Assembly: GCA_934365195.1 (NCBI GenBank) | Contig: CAKRNA010000004.1 | Span: 1-64,000 of the forward strand | DNA from: an uncultured Clostridia bacterium | GTDB lineage: Bacteria; Bacillota; Clostridia; Christensenellales; CAAEEZ01 | Reading direction: 5' to 3' | DNA: 64,000 nucleotides | In this document: one piece after another, positions 46,295 to 54,750 of the stretch | Layout of the letters: each line of letters begins with the position of its first letter | Numbering within the stretch: the stretch's first letter is position 1 | The notes under the pieces: model-generated | Databases searched by the model: none | What the model was told of the DNA's origin: nothing | What the model saw: only the letters and a program-made list of their open reading frames with translations | Position numbers and translations under genes: made by a program

Positions 46295-47116
46295 ATGAAA
46301 ATAAAACTGCATCCGATTTTTTTGCTAATTGCCGCATTGTACGTTATTTTCGGCAAATGCAAGTTAATTATTTGCTCCGTTTTAGCGGTGCTTTTGCACG
46401 AGGCGGGGCATTTATTTATGGCAAAATACTTTGGTTACAGGCTAAATAAAATATGCTTAATGCCCTATGGCGCTGTGGTAAAAGGTGCTGAAAACCTAGA
46501 TAACAAGGCGGATTTTTACGTGTCTTGCTTTGGACCGATCACCAGCCTACTCGTTGCAATTATCACGATTGCTATTTGGTGGATTTTTCCAAATACTTAT
46601 GATTTTACCTATGATTTTGTTAAAATAAACGTGGGAATTGCGGTGGTAAATCTTATACCGATAAGCCCTTTAGACGGGGCAAGAATTGTGCTTTCTTTGT
46701 CTAAAAACAGGCTAAAAACCACCAAAATTTTGAAATTTGCGGGGAGAATTTTCTCAGTAGCCTTGATTGTTACGTTTTTCGTGTCGTTATTTTACGAGCC
46801 GAATTTTACCCTTTTAACTTTTGGAATTTTTCTGTTTATAGGCGCAACCGAAAGCGAAACGAAAGAGTGGGAAAACTACGTGTTTTTGCTAGCGTTTGGG
46901 CAAAAAGAGTACGATTTTGGCGTAAGCGAAAAAGTGATTAGAGTGGCGCTAAGCGTCAGCCTAAAAAGGCTATTAAATTTGACGGACTCTAAGAGTCTGG
47001 TTACCTTTTTGGTGGTGGACGAAAAAGGTGAGGTAAAAAGAACTATCACCGAAAGCGACCTTACTCACCTTGTGCAAGAATATCCGCTAAAAACCAAAAT
47101 TTTTGAAATTTATTAG
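46295..47116 (+). CDS. spoIVFB: SpoIVFB-like intramembrane zinc metalloprotease (M50, site-2)
   Basis: 273 residues. In sporulating bacteria SpoIVFB releases sigma-K from its membrane-bound precursor. The catalytic HEAGH (~35-39) lies in the second helix and the third ligand in NLIPISPLDGAR (~124-135). Four to six transmembrane helices are followed by a C-terminal CBS-like region (~205-270) that may bind nucleotide. Location after minD-minE matches the Bacillus minCD-spoIVFAB locus. Confidence 0.9.
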   Translation: MKIKLHPIFLLIAALYVIFGKCKLIICSVLAVLLHEAGHLFMAKYFGYRLNKICLMPYGAVVKGAENLDNKADFYVSCFGPITSLLVAIITIAIWWIFPNTYDFTYDFVKINVGIAVVNLIPISPLDGARIVLSLSKNRLKTTKILKFAGRIFSVALIVTFFVSLFYEPNFTLLTFGIFLFIGATESETKEWENYVFLLAFGQKEYDFGVSEKVIRVALSVSLKRLLNLTDSKSLVTFLVVDEKGEVKRTITESDLTHLVQEYPLKTKIFEIY

Positions 47117-47146
47117 ATATAATATGAATTATTATTTAGTAGGTTG

Positions 47147-47175
47147 TTGACTTTTACTTTTATAAAACTTAAAAT
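47147..47175 (+). promoter_or_regulatory. manA promoter predicting a leaderless mRNA
   Basis: TTGACT (47147-47152), 17-bp spacer, TAAAAT (47170-47175), then 6 nt and the ATG at 47182. No Shine-Dalgarno sequence. Confidence 0.8.
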
Positions 47176-47181
47176 AAGTCT

Positions 47182-48120
47182 ATGAAGAAATATCCGCTCA
47201 TTATAGAGCCTCCCTGTAAAAGTTCGGTTTGGGGTGGCACAAAATTAACCGAGTATTATGGTGGCGATAGAATTGCCGAAGCGTACGTTCTGTCCGTGCT
47301 TGACGGGGAGGAATCCTACATAAAAAACGGCTCGCTTAAAGGCAGACCTATTACCAAAGTGTTTACGGATTATCCGGACTGGATTGTGGACACTTTGCAA
47401 AAGAAATTCCCTATCATGATAAAACTTGCCGAAACTACGGCGTTTACGTCGGTGCAAGTTCACCCGAACGATGCGTTTGCAATCAGCAAGTTAAAGTGCT
47501 TTGGAAAGTCGGAGATATGGTATATTATCGAGGCTGACGAGGGGGCAGGCGTGTACGTCGGGCTAACCGAAAAGTTGACTAATAGCGAGATAAAGAGGCT
47601 GGCTGAAAGCGGAGAAATACTTAGTAAGATGCGCTTTTGCAAGGTGAAAAAGGGTGATGTGGTGGAGATACCTGCCGGCTATCCGCACACGATATCGGGC
47701 GGCGTTACCTTTATTGCCATTCAGGAAAACAGCAACGTGGAGTACAGACTCTACGATTTTGACAGAGCGGACAGTACAAGACCTTTGGAAATAGACAAGG
47801 CGTTAGAGGTGATAAAACCGGAGATTGCCGGCAGTCCGATTATTAAGTTGCCGATGATTTTGGATAAAAACGGCGTTACCTACAAAAAGGAATTTAGCCC
47901 GTACTTCACCTTTTACAGATACAAAGTTAAAAGCGAAGTGTTTGTAAATAGCGAAAGCCTTACTTTTGTTATGCCTCTTGATAGCGAACTTAAAATCGAG
48001 TACGCAAGAATGGGCAAACTTCAAGAAGAAACGGTGGGTAAACTAAGAGCGGTGGTTCTGCCGTGCGGCTTACAAGTAAAATTAACGGGTGAAACCGAGA
48101 TAATAAGGATACAAATATAA
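47182..48120 (+). CDS. manA: Mannose-6-phosphate isomerase, class I
   Basis: 312 residues, the short Bacillus-type enzyme that interconverts mannose-6-P and fructose-6-P in the cytoplasm. Motifs: SSVWGGTKL (~15-23), SVQVHPND (zinc His), GKSEIWYI (zinc Glu) and IPAGYPHTI (zinc His). It is followed after 29 bp by a ROK kinase, making a small sugar-phosphate operon. Confidence 0.94.
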   Translation: MKKYPLIIEPPCKSSVWGGTKLTEYYGGDRIAEAYVLSVLDGEESYIKNGSLKGRPITKVFTDYPDWIVDTLQKKFPIMIKLAETTAFTSVQVHPNDAFAISKLKCFGKSEIWYIIEADEGAGVYVGLTEKLTNSEIKRLAESGEILSKMRFCKVKKGDVVEIPAGYPHTISGGVTFIAIQENSNVEYRLYDFDRADSTRPLEIDKALEVIKPEIAGSPIIKLPMILDKNGVTYKKEFSPYFTFYRYKVKSEVFVNSESLTFVMPLDSELKIEYARMGKLQEETVGKLRAVVLPCGLQVKLTGETEIIRIQI

Positions 48121-48149
48121 CTAAATAGAGAGTGATAAGGAGTTGAATT

Positions 48150-49106
48150 ATGAAGTACTACGTAGGAATTGATATCGGCGGAATGAGTATTAAAGCAGGT
48201 CTTGTGGACGCATGCGGAAATATTACGGCAAAAGAAACCGTACCTACGCCTATAGGCGACAGAACCGCACTTTGCGAGGCGATTTTCAAACTGATTGAAA
48301 ACGTGCTTAAAAAGGGCGAAAAAACTGTGAAAGAGATAGAGTACGTAGGCATAGGCTCGCCGGGAATTGTTAGTTTTAGGTCGGGCGAGGTGCTTTACGC
48401 AAGTAACCTAGGCATAGAAAAGTTTGACGTGTGTAGGCGAGTAAACGAGAAGTTCGGTGTTAGTTGTTACGTTGAAAACGACGCTAACTGCGCCGTGCTA
48501 GGCGAGTATTATTTTGGCGATGCAGTCGGCTTTAAGGACGTAATTATGATTACGCTGGGCACAGGCGTCGGTACGGGTATGCTAATAAACGGCAAGGTGC
48601 TGGTTTCTCCGGGCGGCGGCGGAACGGAGGGCGGACACATGTGTATCGTTACCGACGGCTTACAATGTGCGTGCGGCTCTAAGGGTTGCTACGAAAAATA
48701 CGCATCGGCGGCAGCGCTAATTAACCAAACCGAAAACGCAATAAAGGAGCACAAAGACAGCCTACTTCTTAAGTACGCAATGCAAGAGGGAGAGGTGAAC
48801 GGAAAGGTTGCTTTCCTTGCCGCAAGAGAGAACGACGAGGTGGCAAAACAAGTGCTTAGTAAGTACGTTGAGTACGTTGGAACGGGCATTGTAAATATCG
48901 TAAATATATTCCGTCCCGATATGATACTTATCGGCGGCGGCGTATCGAACGAGAAAGAAATGCTTATCAAACCTGTGGAACAATTCGTAAACGAGCACAT
49001 GTTCGGTAAAGATTACTTGGAGAAAATTCCGGTAAGACAAGCCAAACTAAAAAACGAGGCAGGCATACTGGGGGCTGCAATGTTAGGACTAAACAAGGAA
49101 GGTTAA
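48150..49106 (+). CDS. ROK-family sugar kinase (glucokinase-like)
   Basis: 318 residues. ATP site DIGGMSIKAGLVD at the N-terminus, catalytic Asp in ENDANCA (~107-113), TLGTGVGTGM, and the ROK zinc signature GGHMCIV...CACGSKGCYEKYAS (~160-190). It probably phosphorylates glucose or mannose; the adjacent manA favours hexoses entering glycolysis. No DNA-binding domain, so it is not a NagC-type repressor. AAGGAG precedes the start. Confidence 0.92.
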   Translation: MKYYVGIDIGGMSIKAGLVDACGNITAKETVPTPIGDRTALCEAIFKLIENVLKKGEKTVKEIEYVGIGSPGIVSFRSGEVLYASNLGIEKFDVCRRVNEKFGVSCYVENDANCAVLGEYYFGDAVGFKDVIMITLGTGVGTGMLINGKVLVSPGGGGTEGGHMCIVTDGLQCACGSKGCYEKYASAAALINQTENAIKEHKDSLLLKYAMQEGEVNGKVAFLAARENDEVAKQVLSKYVEYVGTGIVNIVNIFRPDMILIGGGVSNEKEMLIKPVEQFVNEHMFGKDYLEKIPVRQAKLKNEAGILGAAMLGLNKEG

Positions 49107-49122
49107 ACCTTCCTTTTCTTTT
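49095..49122 (+). terminator. Terminator overlapping the ROK kinase stop
   Basis: AAGGAAGGTT-A-AACCTTCCTT followed by TTCTTTTT. The stop codon lies in the loop. Confidence 0.85.
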
Positions 49123-49176
49123 TGCTTTAAGAATAGGTAGCGGCTACAATTAAGTGTGGCTAGTACGCAATGTCGT

Positions 49177-49205
49177 TTGACTTTTAATGATATATATAAT
49201 AAAAT
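49177..49205 (+). promoter_or_regulatory. Promoter of the radical-SAM/rng operon, leaderless type
   Basis: TTGACT (49177-49182), 17-bp spacer, TAAAAT (49200-49205), then 6 nt and the ATG at 49212. The layout is identical to the manA promoter. Confidence 0.8.
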
Positions 49206-49211
49206 AATACT

Positions 49212-50978
49212 ATGGATAATTATTTGGAAAAATATAACGAACTACTTTTAGAGGTGTCAAAACCGGGTAGGTACACGGGTGGAGAGTACAACACGCCGAA
49301 TATGAAAAAACCGCACACGATGAAGATGTGTATGTGTTTTCCAGACGTTTACGAAGTGGCGATGAGTAATATCGGCATTTCTATTCTTTACAATATGCTT
49401 AACGAAGAGGAAAATATTCTGTGCGAGCGTTGTTACGCACCTTGGGTGGACCTTGGCGACAAACTGAAACAAAACGATATGACGATTGTTTCTATTGAAA
49501 ATAAAACCCCGTTAAAAAGTTTTGACGTGCTTGGTTTTTCCATGCAGTTCGAGTTATTATACACAAATCTTTTGTATATGCTGGACCTTGCAGGTATCCC
49601 GTTTTACGCAAAAGATAGGGGCGAAGAGTACCCGATTATTTTGGCAGGAGGACCTTGCTCGATTAACCCCGAGCCGTTTGCACCGTTTGTGGACGTGGTG
49701 TCCGTTGGCGAGGGTGAGGATTGCCTAAGGGAGTTTGCTCATCTTGTAGACGAGGGCAAAAAGAAAGGGCTTAGCAAAAAAGAGATACTAAAAGAGGCTA
49801 AAAAAATCGTGGGGATATACGTTCCGTCTATGCACGAGGAGGGCGAAATCGTAGAGAAAGCGGTGGTTAGCGATATCAACAAAAGTTACTATCCGCTTAA
49901 ACCTATTGTGCCTAATATCGAGATTGTGCACGATAGGGTGGCGCTTGAATTATACCGTGGTTGCGCATCGGGTTGTAGGTTTTGTCAAGCCTGCTTTTTT
50001 TACAGACCTATAAGGGAAAAGAGTAAGGAAGTTGCCTACTATCAAGCCATTGAGATGCTGAAAAACACGGGCTACAACGAGATATCTTTGTCTAGTTTAA
50101 GCACGGGTGATTACACCTATCTTAAAGAACTAATCGAGGATTTAGCGGTTTATGCTAAGGAGCACCACGTAAATTTAAGTTTGCCGTCTTTAAGGCTGAA
50201 TAGTTACGACAATTCTATAAGCCGTGTGTGTAGGAAAAGTTCGCTTACATTTGCCCCCGAGGCAGGCACACAAAGATTGCGTGACGTAATCAACAAAAAC
50301 ATAACGATAGACGATATCGAAAACGGAATAGGTAGTGCGTTTAGCCAAGGTTACGACAGCATAAAACTATATTTTATGATAGGTTTGCCAACCGAGACCG
50401 ACGAGGATTTGCAAGGCATTATCGACATTTGCAAGTACTTGAAGGACTTGTATTATAGAAAACGCCAAAGCAACAGGCTTAGAATATCGCTTAGCACGGC
50501 GGTATTTATCCCAAAACCGTTCACCCCGTTTGAATTTTGCGAGCAAATATCCTTAGAGGAAATGCGCAGAAAACAGGAGTTCTTGTACGACGGATTAAGC
50601 AAAATCAAGGGCGTGGATTACCACTACCACGATAGCAAATCTTCAAGGATAGAGGGAATACTTGCTAGGGGCGACAGTAGGCTTGCTAAGGTTATCGAAC
50701 TTGCTTACAAAAAGGGCAGCAGATTTTGTAGTTGGTCGGAGCATTTTAATTACGAAAACTGGATAGAGGCGCTTAACGAGGCGGGTATTAACCCTAACGA
50801 CTATCTAAGAGCGCACTCTACAAGCGAAAAACTTTGCTGGGACTTTATAAACGGCGGCGTAAGTAAGGATTACCTTGTAAAAGAGTACGAAAAAGCGCTT
50901 AGGGGCGAAACGACAAGAAATTGCAGAAACGGTTGTAACGCTTGCGGAGTAATGAGCATAGGAAGGTGTAATATATGA
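49212..50978 (+). CDS. TIGR03960-family radical SAM protein
   Basis: 588 residues. An N-terminal B12-binding-like domain is followed by a radical-SAM core with CASGCRFCQACFFY (~256-269; CxxxCxxC cluster ligands), then a C-terminal region ending in a Cys-rich NCRNGCNACGV motif. The family always travels with the next gene and with rng/rplU in Clostridia, and a tRNA- or ribosome-related role has been suggested. Substrate unknown. Overlaps the next gene by 4 nt. Confidence 0.92.
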   Translation: MDNYLEKYNELLLEVSKPGRYTGGEYNTPNMKKPHTMKMCMCFPDVYEVAMSNIGISILYNMLNEEENILCERCYAPWVDLGDKLKQNDMTIVSIENKTPLKSFDVLGFSMQFELLYTNLLYMLDLAGIPFYAKDRGEEYPIILAGGPCSINPEPFAPFVDVVSVGEGEDCLREFAHLVDEGKKKGLSKKEILKEAKKIVGIYVPSMHEEGEIVEKAVVSDINKSYYPLKPIVPNIEIVHDRVALELYRGCASGCRFCQACFFYRPIREKSKEVAYYQAIEMLKNTGYNEISLSSLSTGDYTYLKELIEDLAVYAKEHHVNLSLPSLRLNSYDNSISRVCRKSSLTFAPEAGTQRLRDVINKNITIDDIENGIGSAFSQGYDSIKLYFMIGLPTETDEDLQGIIDICKYLKDLYYRKRQSNRLRISLSTAVFIPKPFTPFEFCEQISLEEMRRKQEFLYDGLSKIKGVDYHYHDSKSSRIEGILARGDSRLAKVIELAYKKGSRFCSWSEHFNYENWIEALNEAGINPNDYLRAHSTSEKLCWDFINGGVSKDYLVKEYEKALRGETTRNCRNGCNACGVMSIGRCNI

Positions 50979-51631
50979 TTACTTTAAAGTACAGTAAGAC
51001 GGACTCTGCTATCTTTACCTCCCATATTGACCTACTAAAACACTTTGTAAAAATCGTGAATAGGTCAGGCGTAAGCGTGGAGTATTCCAAAGGTTTTCAC
51101 CCACATATGAACGTGTATTTTACGTCGGCACTTCCCGTTGGAGTAAGCAGCGAGGCGGAGTACGTAACGGTGGAAACGAATGAGGAAAGCATTATAGACA
51201 GGCTGAACGAAAAGAGTATCGGGGGGCTGGTTTTTACCAAGGAATATTTGACGAAAGCAAACCCGAAACTAACGAGCCAAATCTACAAATCTTTGTACGA
51301 AGTTGATGCCGATTTATCCTCTGAAAATCAGGAAAAACTAAGAAATTATTTTGAAAAAGAAGATATAATCGTCACTACCGAAAAGAAGGGCGAAATTACC
51401 AAAAAGCGAGTTAATGAACTGATTTTTGACTATAAAGTGGCTGATAGCGGACTTAGTCTAATGCTTGCAACGGGCAATCCAAACCTAAGAATAGACGCTT
51501 TAATCCGTCAAATCAACAATGATTTAGGGCTGAAAATAATGATAACGAAAAGCAAAAAAATAAAGCAATTCGTACTTGCTAACGGCGAGGATATGGAAGT
51601 TGGCGAGTACTTAAAAAGTATAGGTGAGTAA
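50975..51631 (+). CDS. TIGR03936-family radical-SAM-associated protein (DUF2344)
   Basis: 218 residues starting MITLKYSKTDSAIFTSHIDL, with YSKGFHPHMNVYFTSALPVG (~39-58) characteristic of DUF2344. It probably forms a functional unit with the upstream radical-SAM enzyme; in some genomes the two are fused. The stop overlaps the rng start by 1 nt. Confidence 0.92.
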   Translation: MITLKYSKTDSAIFTSHIDLLKHFVKIVNRSGVSVEYSKGFHPHMNVYFTSALPVGVSSEAEYVTVETNEESIIDRLNEKSIGGLVFTKEYLTKANPKLTSQIYKSLYEVDADLSSENQEKLRNYFEKEDIIVTTEKKGEITKKRVNELIFDYKVADSGLSLMLATGNPNLRIDALIRQINNDLGLKIMITKSKKIKQFVLANGEDMEVGEYLKSIGE

Positions 51632-53130
51632 TGAAAAAACTTTTTATCGACTATCATAAAAGAAGAACGCAAGTGGCACTTGTAGAGGACGGTGAACTGG
51701 TAGAATTTCAAGTGGAAAGGCAGGACGTTCCCTCTATAGTCGGTGCAATTTACAAAGGTAAAGTAGTAAACCTAATCAAAGGTATGAAAGCGGCTTTTGT
51801 AAATATCGGGTTGGAGCGTAACGCATTTTTGTACTGCGGCGAAAGTACCTACGATAATTCGTCTATTATCAACAAGACGGTTAGCGAAAGTCAGGAGTTA
51901 AAGGTTAGCCCCGGTGACGAGATTATGTGCCAAGTGGTAAAGGAAGAGTTCGGCAACAAGGGTGCAAGAATTTCAACCAACGTGTCTATCCCAGGCAGGT
52001 TGCTTGTGTACGTTCCTAACAACGACTACGTGGGAATTTCTAGAAAAATCGAGGAAGAGGACGATAGGGCAAGGCTGGAAGCGTGGGCAAATAACGCTAT
52101 TAAAAATATCGACGGCGGCGTGATTATGCGTACCGCTTCAAGAAACGCAACCGAGGAGCAACTTAACAACGAACTTAACTTGCTTATCGCTCAATGGCAA
52201 CAAATCGTAAAAGAGTATCCTAAAGCCCCGGAGTTTGCAAAACTTTACGACGAGGGTTCGCTTATATTTAGAATGGTAAGGGACTTGATGGATAACGATA
52301 TCGACAGCATTGTGTTCAACGACGAGGAGTTTGCCGAAAAAATTAGGGATAAAATCGAAAGGGTTAGCCCAAAACCGAACATTGTAGAGGTGTACAACGG
52401 CACGGAGGACTTTTTCTCCTACTACGGACTATCTAGCCAAATAGACAAGATGCTGAAAAGAAAAGTAGTGTTAAAAAACGGTGCATACCTAATTATCGAT
52501 AGGACGGAGGCGCTTATCACTATCGACGTAAACACGGGTAAATTCGTTGGCGAAAACGACCTGGAAGAAACGGTGTTTGAAACGAACAAACTGGCGGCTG
52601 TCGAGGTGGCAAAACAACTAAGACTACGTAACCTTGGCGGAATTATTATCGTTGACTTTATCGATATGTATATGCCGGAGCATAGAGAGGCAATCATAGA
52701 AATTATGAAACAGTCCTTGAAAAAGGATAGGGTGAAAACCACCGTGGTATCTATGACGAATCTTGGGCTACTAGAACTTACTAGGAAAAAAACCAGGTCA
52801 ATGATAGATTCGGTTTTGCTAAAACCTTGTCCTTACTGCAACGGCAACGGCTTTGTGTATAGCGAGGAGCACGTGATAAGCAAAATATCCGCATCGCTAA
52901 AAAACACCATAAACGACATTGATCCAAAGGCAGTACTTCTTACCGTAAATCCGGAGGTGTTTGCAAGGCTGTTCACCCTTAGGTATCTTGAAAAGGAATG
53001 CCAAACGGTGTGGCGAAACAAGAGAATTTATGTTGTGCCGGACGTAAATTGCCACGTTGAAGAGTTTACTTTAAAAACTTTCAACACTATCGTGGTGGAT
53101 TTACCAAACACGGCAAAACTTTTGTACTAA
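51631..53130 (+). CDS. rng: Ribonuclease E/G family protein (RNase G)
   Basis: 499 residues. An endoribonuclease of rRNA and mRNA processing. It has an N-terminal S1 domain (~35-125), an RNase H-like core, catalytic Asp residues in ITIDVNTGKF (~298-307) and IIIVDFIDM (~341-349), and the zinc-link motif PCPYCNGNG (~397-405). Last gene of the radical-SAM operon. Transcription probably ends at the REP-like hairpin at 53238-53270. Confidence 0.95.
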   Translation: MKKLFIDYHKRRTQVALVEDGELVEFQVERQDVPSIVGAIYKGKVVNLIKGMKAAFVNIGLERNAFLYCGESTYDNSSIINKTVSESQELKVSPGDEIMCQVVKEEFGNKGARISTNVSIPGRLLVYVPNNDYVGISRKIEEEDDRARLEAWANNAIKNIDGGVIMRTASRNATEEQLNNELNLLIAQWQQIVKEYPKAPEFAKLYDEGSLIFRMVRDLMDNDIDSIVFNDEEFAEKIRDKIERVSPKPNIVEVYNGTEDFFSYYGLSSQIDKMLKRKVVLKNGAYLIIDRTEALITIDVNTGKFVGENDLEETVFETNKLAAVEVAKQLRLRNLGGIIIVDFIDMYMPEHREAIIEIMKQSLKKDRVKTTVVSMTNLGLLELTRKKTRSMIDSVLLKPCPYCNGNGFVYSEEHVISKISASLKNTINDIDPKAVLLTVNPEVFARLFTLRYLEKECQTVWRNKRIYVVPDVNCHVEEFTLKTFNTIVVDLPNTAKLLY

Positions 53131-53213
53131 GCCGGTAAAATAGCAACGAGTATATTGATTGTTTTTGTAATACACGAAACAAAAATAATGTAAGGTTGTT
53201 TGAATGGTAAAAC

Positions 53214-53275
53214 AATCCCCCAGCCAGCAGGCTGGCAGCCCCCTTTACACAAAGGGGCCTTTTATTTTTTATATT
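53214..53275 (+). repeat. REP-like palindromic element, doubling as terminator of rng
   Basis: AATCCCCC, hairpin CCAGCC-AGCA-GGCTGG, then hairpin CCCCTTT-ACAC-AAAGGGG and CCTTTTATTTTTT. The architecture (AATCCC, two hairpins, T-run) matches a palindromic family seen in many gut Clostridia genomes. It is in inverted orientation to the copy at 53527-53577. Confidence 0.75.
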
Positions 53276-53396
53276 TAGTCATTATTTACTTGTTTTGGTT
53301 TTTGTGATAATTGTATTTTGTTAGTTGTATATCTTTATTGTTGAAGTTTTTTTATTTATGTGAGCATTTGTTTATGTTGGGTAAAACAAGAAAAGA

Positions 53397-53577
53397 AAGC
53401 CTCCCTTGTGGAAAATATTGTTTTAGGTAATTATATCAAACCTTCCTTATGTAAAAAATTATTGATTTTGCTCTATCTAAATAAGCCTCCTTTGTGAGAA
53501 ATAGCATTGATTTAAGTCAATCCGAATAAGCCTCCCTTGTGCAAAGGGAGGTGTCACTTTGTGACGGAGGGATTGTA
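53397..53577 (-). repeat. Tandem array of degenerate REP-like units
   Basis: Four units begin at about 53397, 53439, 53482 and 53527, with spacings of 42, 43 and 45 bp. Each starts AAGCCTCCCTTGTG or a decayed form. The last is complete: CCTCCCTT-GTGCA-AAGGGAGG, GTCAC-TTT-GTGAC, GGAGGGATT. On the minus strand it reads AATCCCTCC..., the mirror of the element at 53214. Confidence 0.7.
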
Positions 53578-53688
53578 ATTTAAGATTGAATAATGTATAA
53601 ATTACAAACGGCAAGTATAAATTGCGTAAAAATTACATAGTAAAAAGCAAATAATATTCTTTATAATATATATAAGGCGTAAAAATAT

Positions 53689-53717
53689 TTGACAAAAAAT
53701 TTTTGGTATGTTAAATT
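53689..53717 (+). promoter_or_regulatory. rplU promoter
   Basis: TTGACA (53689-53694), 17-bp spacer, TAAATT (53712-53717). Confidence 0.75.
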
Positions 53718-53723
53718 ATATTA

Positions 53724-53797
53724 CGAGCCGCATGTTTCGGGTACAAAGAGACTATCGTCCACCCTCGACAGCGAGACTGGAAAGAGGAGGTATAATA
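53724..53797 (+). ncRNA. Ribosomal protein L21 leader
   Basis: The ~75-nt leader contains GAGCCGCATGTTTCGGGT, ACAAAGAGACT, CGTCCACC, the CTCG-ACAG-CGAG hairpin and GACTGGAAAGAGGAGG. The order agrees with the L21 leader family known upstream of rplU in Firmicutes, where it is thought to mediate autogenous control. Family match is from memory of the consensus, not from a covariance search. Confidence 0.7.
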
Positions 53798-54103
53798 ATG
53801 TTCGCTATCGTACAAACTGGTGGTAAGCAATACAAAGTTACGGAAGGTTTAATTTTCAACGTAGAAAAATTAGACGCTAACGTAGGCGACAAGGTTAAAC
53901 TTGACGTTTTGCTACTATCTAACGACAAGGGTGTCGTTACAGGCAACCCTGTAAAAAAGGCTTACGTAGAATGTGAAGTAGTTAATCAAGCAAAATACGA
54001 CAAAGTAATTATCTTTAAGTTTAGAGCAAAGAAGAACTCTCGCAGAAGACAAGGCCATCGTCAACCGTATACCGCATTAAAAGTTTTGGCTATCAAAGGT
54101 TAA
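53798..54103 (+). CDS. rplU: 50S ribosomal protein L21
   Basis: 101 residues from the ATG at 53798 (AGAGGAGG before it); the frame is open further upstream through the leader, which is not translated. It shows FAIVQTGGKQYKV at the N-terminus and KFRAKKNSRRRQGHRQPYT at the C-terminus, both diagnostic of L21. It heads rplU-prp-rpmA. Confidence 0.97.
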   Translation: MFAIVQTGGKQYKVTEGLIFNVEKLDANVGDKVKLDVLLLSNDKGVVTGNPVKKAYVECEVVNQAKYDKVIIFKFRAKKNSRRRQGHRQPYTALKVLAIKG

Positions 54104-54104
54104 T

Positions 54105-54434
54105 ATGACGATTGTAAGAGTAAAAAGAGTAGATAATAAAATCGTATCGGTGGAGTGCGACGGGCATACCGGCTACGGCGAGGAAGGTGAGGATATCATC
54201 TGTGCAGCGTTGTCGTCGATAGTGCAAACCGCTATATTAGGGCTAATGCAAGTGGCAAAAATTGATATCAAGTACGAGATTTTTGACCAAAACGCACACT
54301 TAAAAATAGCACTACCTAAGGTAATGACTAGTACTGAACGCCACGATGCCGATATTATTCTGGAAACTATGTTTTTAGGCGTAGCAGACCTAAATCAAGG
54401 TTATTCGGATTTCGTTGAATTGGAGGTAATTTAA
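54105..54434 (+). CDS. prp: Ribosomal-processing cysteine protease Prp
   Basis: 109 residues. Prp (YsxB) removes the N-terminal extension of L27 in Firmicutes. Catalytic His21 ([11 protein letters not shown]) and Cys33 (DIICAALSS) are present. It lies 1 bp after rplU and just before rpmA, whose product carries the expected cleavage site. Confidence 0.95.
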   Translation: MTIVRVKRVDNKIVSVECDGHTGYGEEGEDIICAALSSIVQTAILGLMQVAKIDIKYEIFDQNAHLKIALPKVMTSTERHDADIILETMFLGVADLNQGYSDFVELEVI

Positions 54435-54435
54435 T

Positions 54436-54711
54436 ATGTTTATGAATATACAATTATTTGCCCATAAGAAAGGTGTTGGTAGCACGAGAAACGGAAGGGA
54501 TAGCGAATCTAAGCGTCTTGGCGCTAAAAAATCTGACGGTCAATTTGCAAAGGCTGGCAATATTTTAGTTCGTCAAAGAGGAACGAAGATTCACCCTGGT
54601 AAAAACGTTGGAATCGGCAGCGACGATACTTTGTACGCATTAGTAGACGGCAAAGTAAAATTCGAGAGAAAAGGCAAATACGATAAACAAGTAAGTGTTT
54701 ATGCTGAATAA
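54436..54711 (+). CDS. rpmA: 50S ribosomal protein L27 precursor
   Basis: 91 residues. It begins [20 protein letters not shown]. Prp should cut after NIQLF to expose AHKKG, the N-terminus that reaches the peptidyl-transferase centre. [14 protein letters not shown] is the conserved core. AGGT precedes the ATG; the hairpin at 54718-54737 ends the operon. obgE, the usual next gene, is not here. Confidence 0.97.
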   Translation: MFMNIQLFAHKKGVGSTRNGRDSESKRLGAKKSDGQFAKAGNILVRQRGTKIHPGKNVGIGSDDTLYALVDGKVKFERKGKYDKQVSVYAE

Positions 54712-54717
54712 TAACTT

Positions 54718-54750
54718 GGGATTGAGTAGTCAATCCCTTTTTTATTTTTT
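54718..54750 (+). terminator. Terminator of rpmA, abutting the next start codon
   Basis: GGGATTGA-GTAG-TCAATCCC then TTTTTTATTTTTT. The ATG of the next gene follows with no gap. Confidence 0.88.

Noticed and set aside
48150..49106. NagC/XylR-type ROK repressor
   Set aside because: The protein starts directly with the ATP-binding motif and has no N-terminal helix-turn-helix; it is a kinase.
53214..53577. CRISPR array
   Set aside because: The repeats are degenerate palindromes of unequal length with no constant spacer structure and no cas genes.
53708..53797. N-terminal extension of L21
   Set aside because: The open frame upstream of the ATG at 53798 runs through the promoter and the L21 leader; the RBS fixes the start at 53798.
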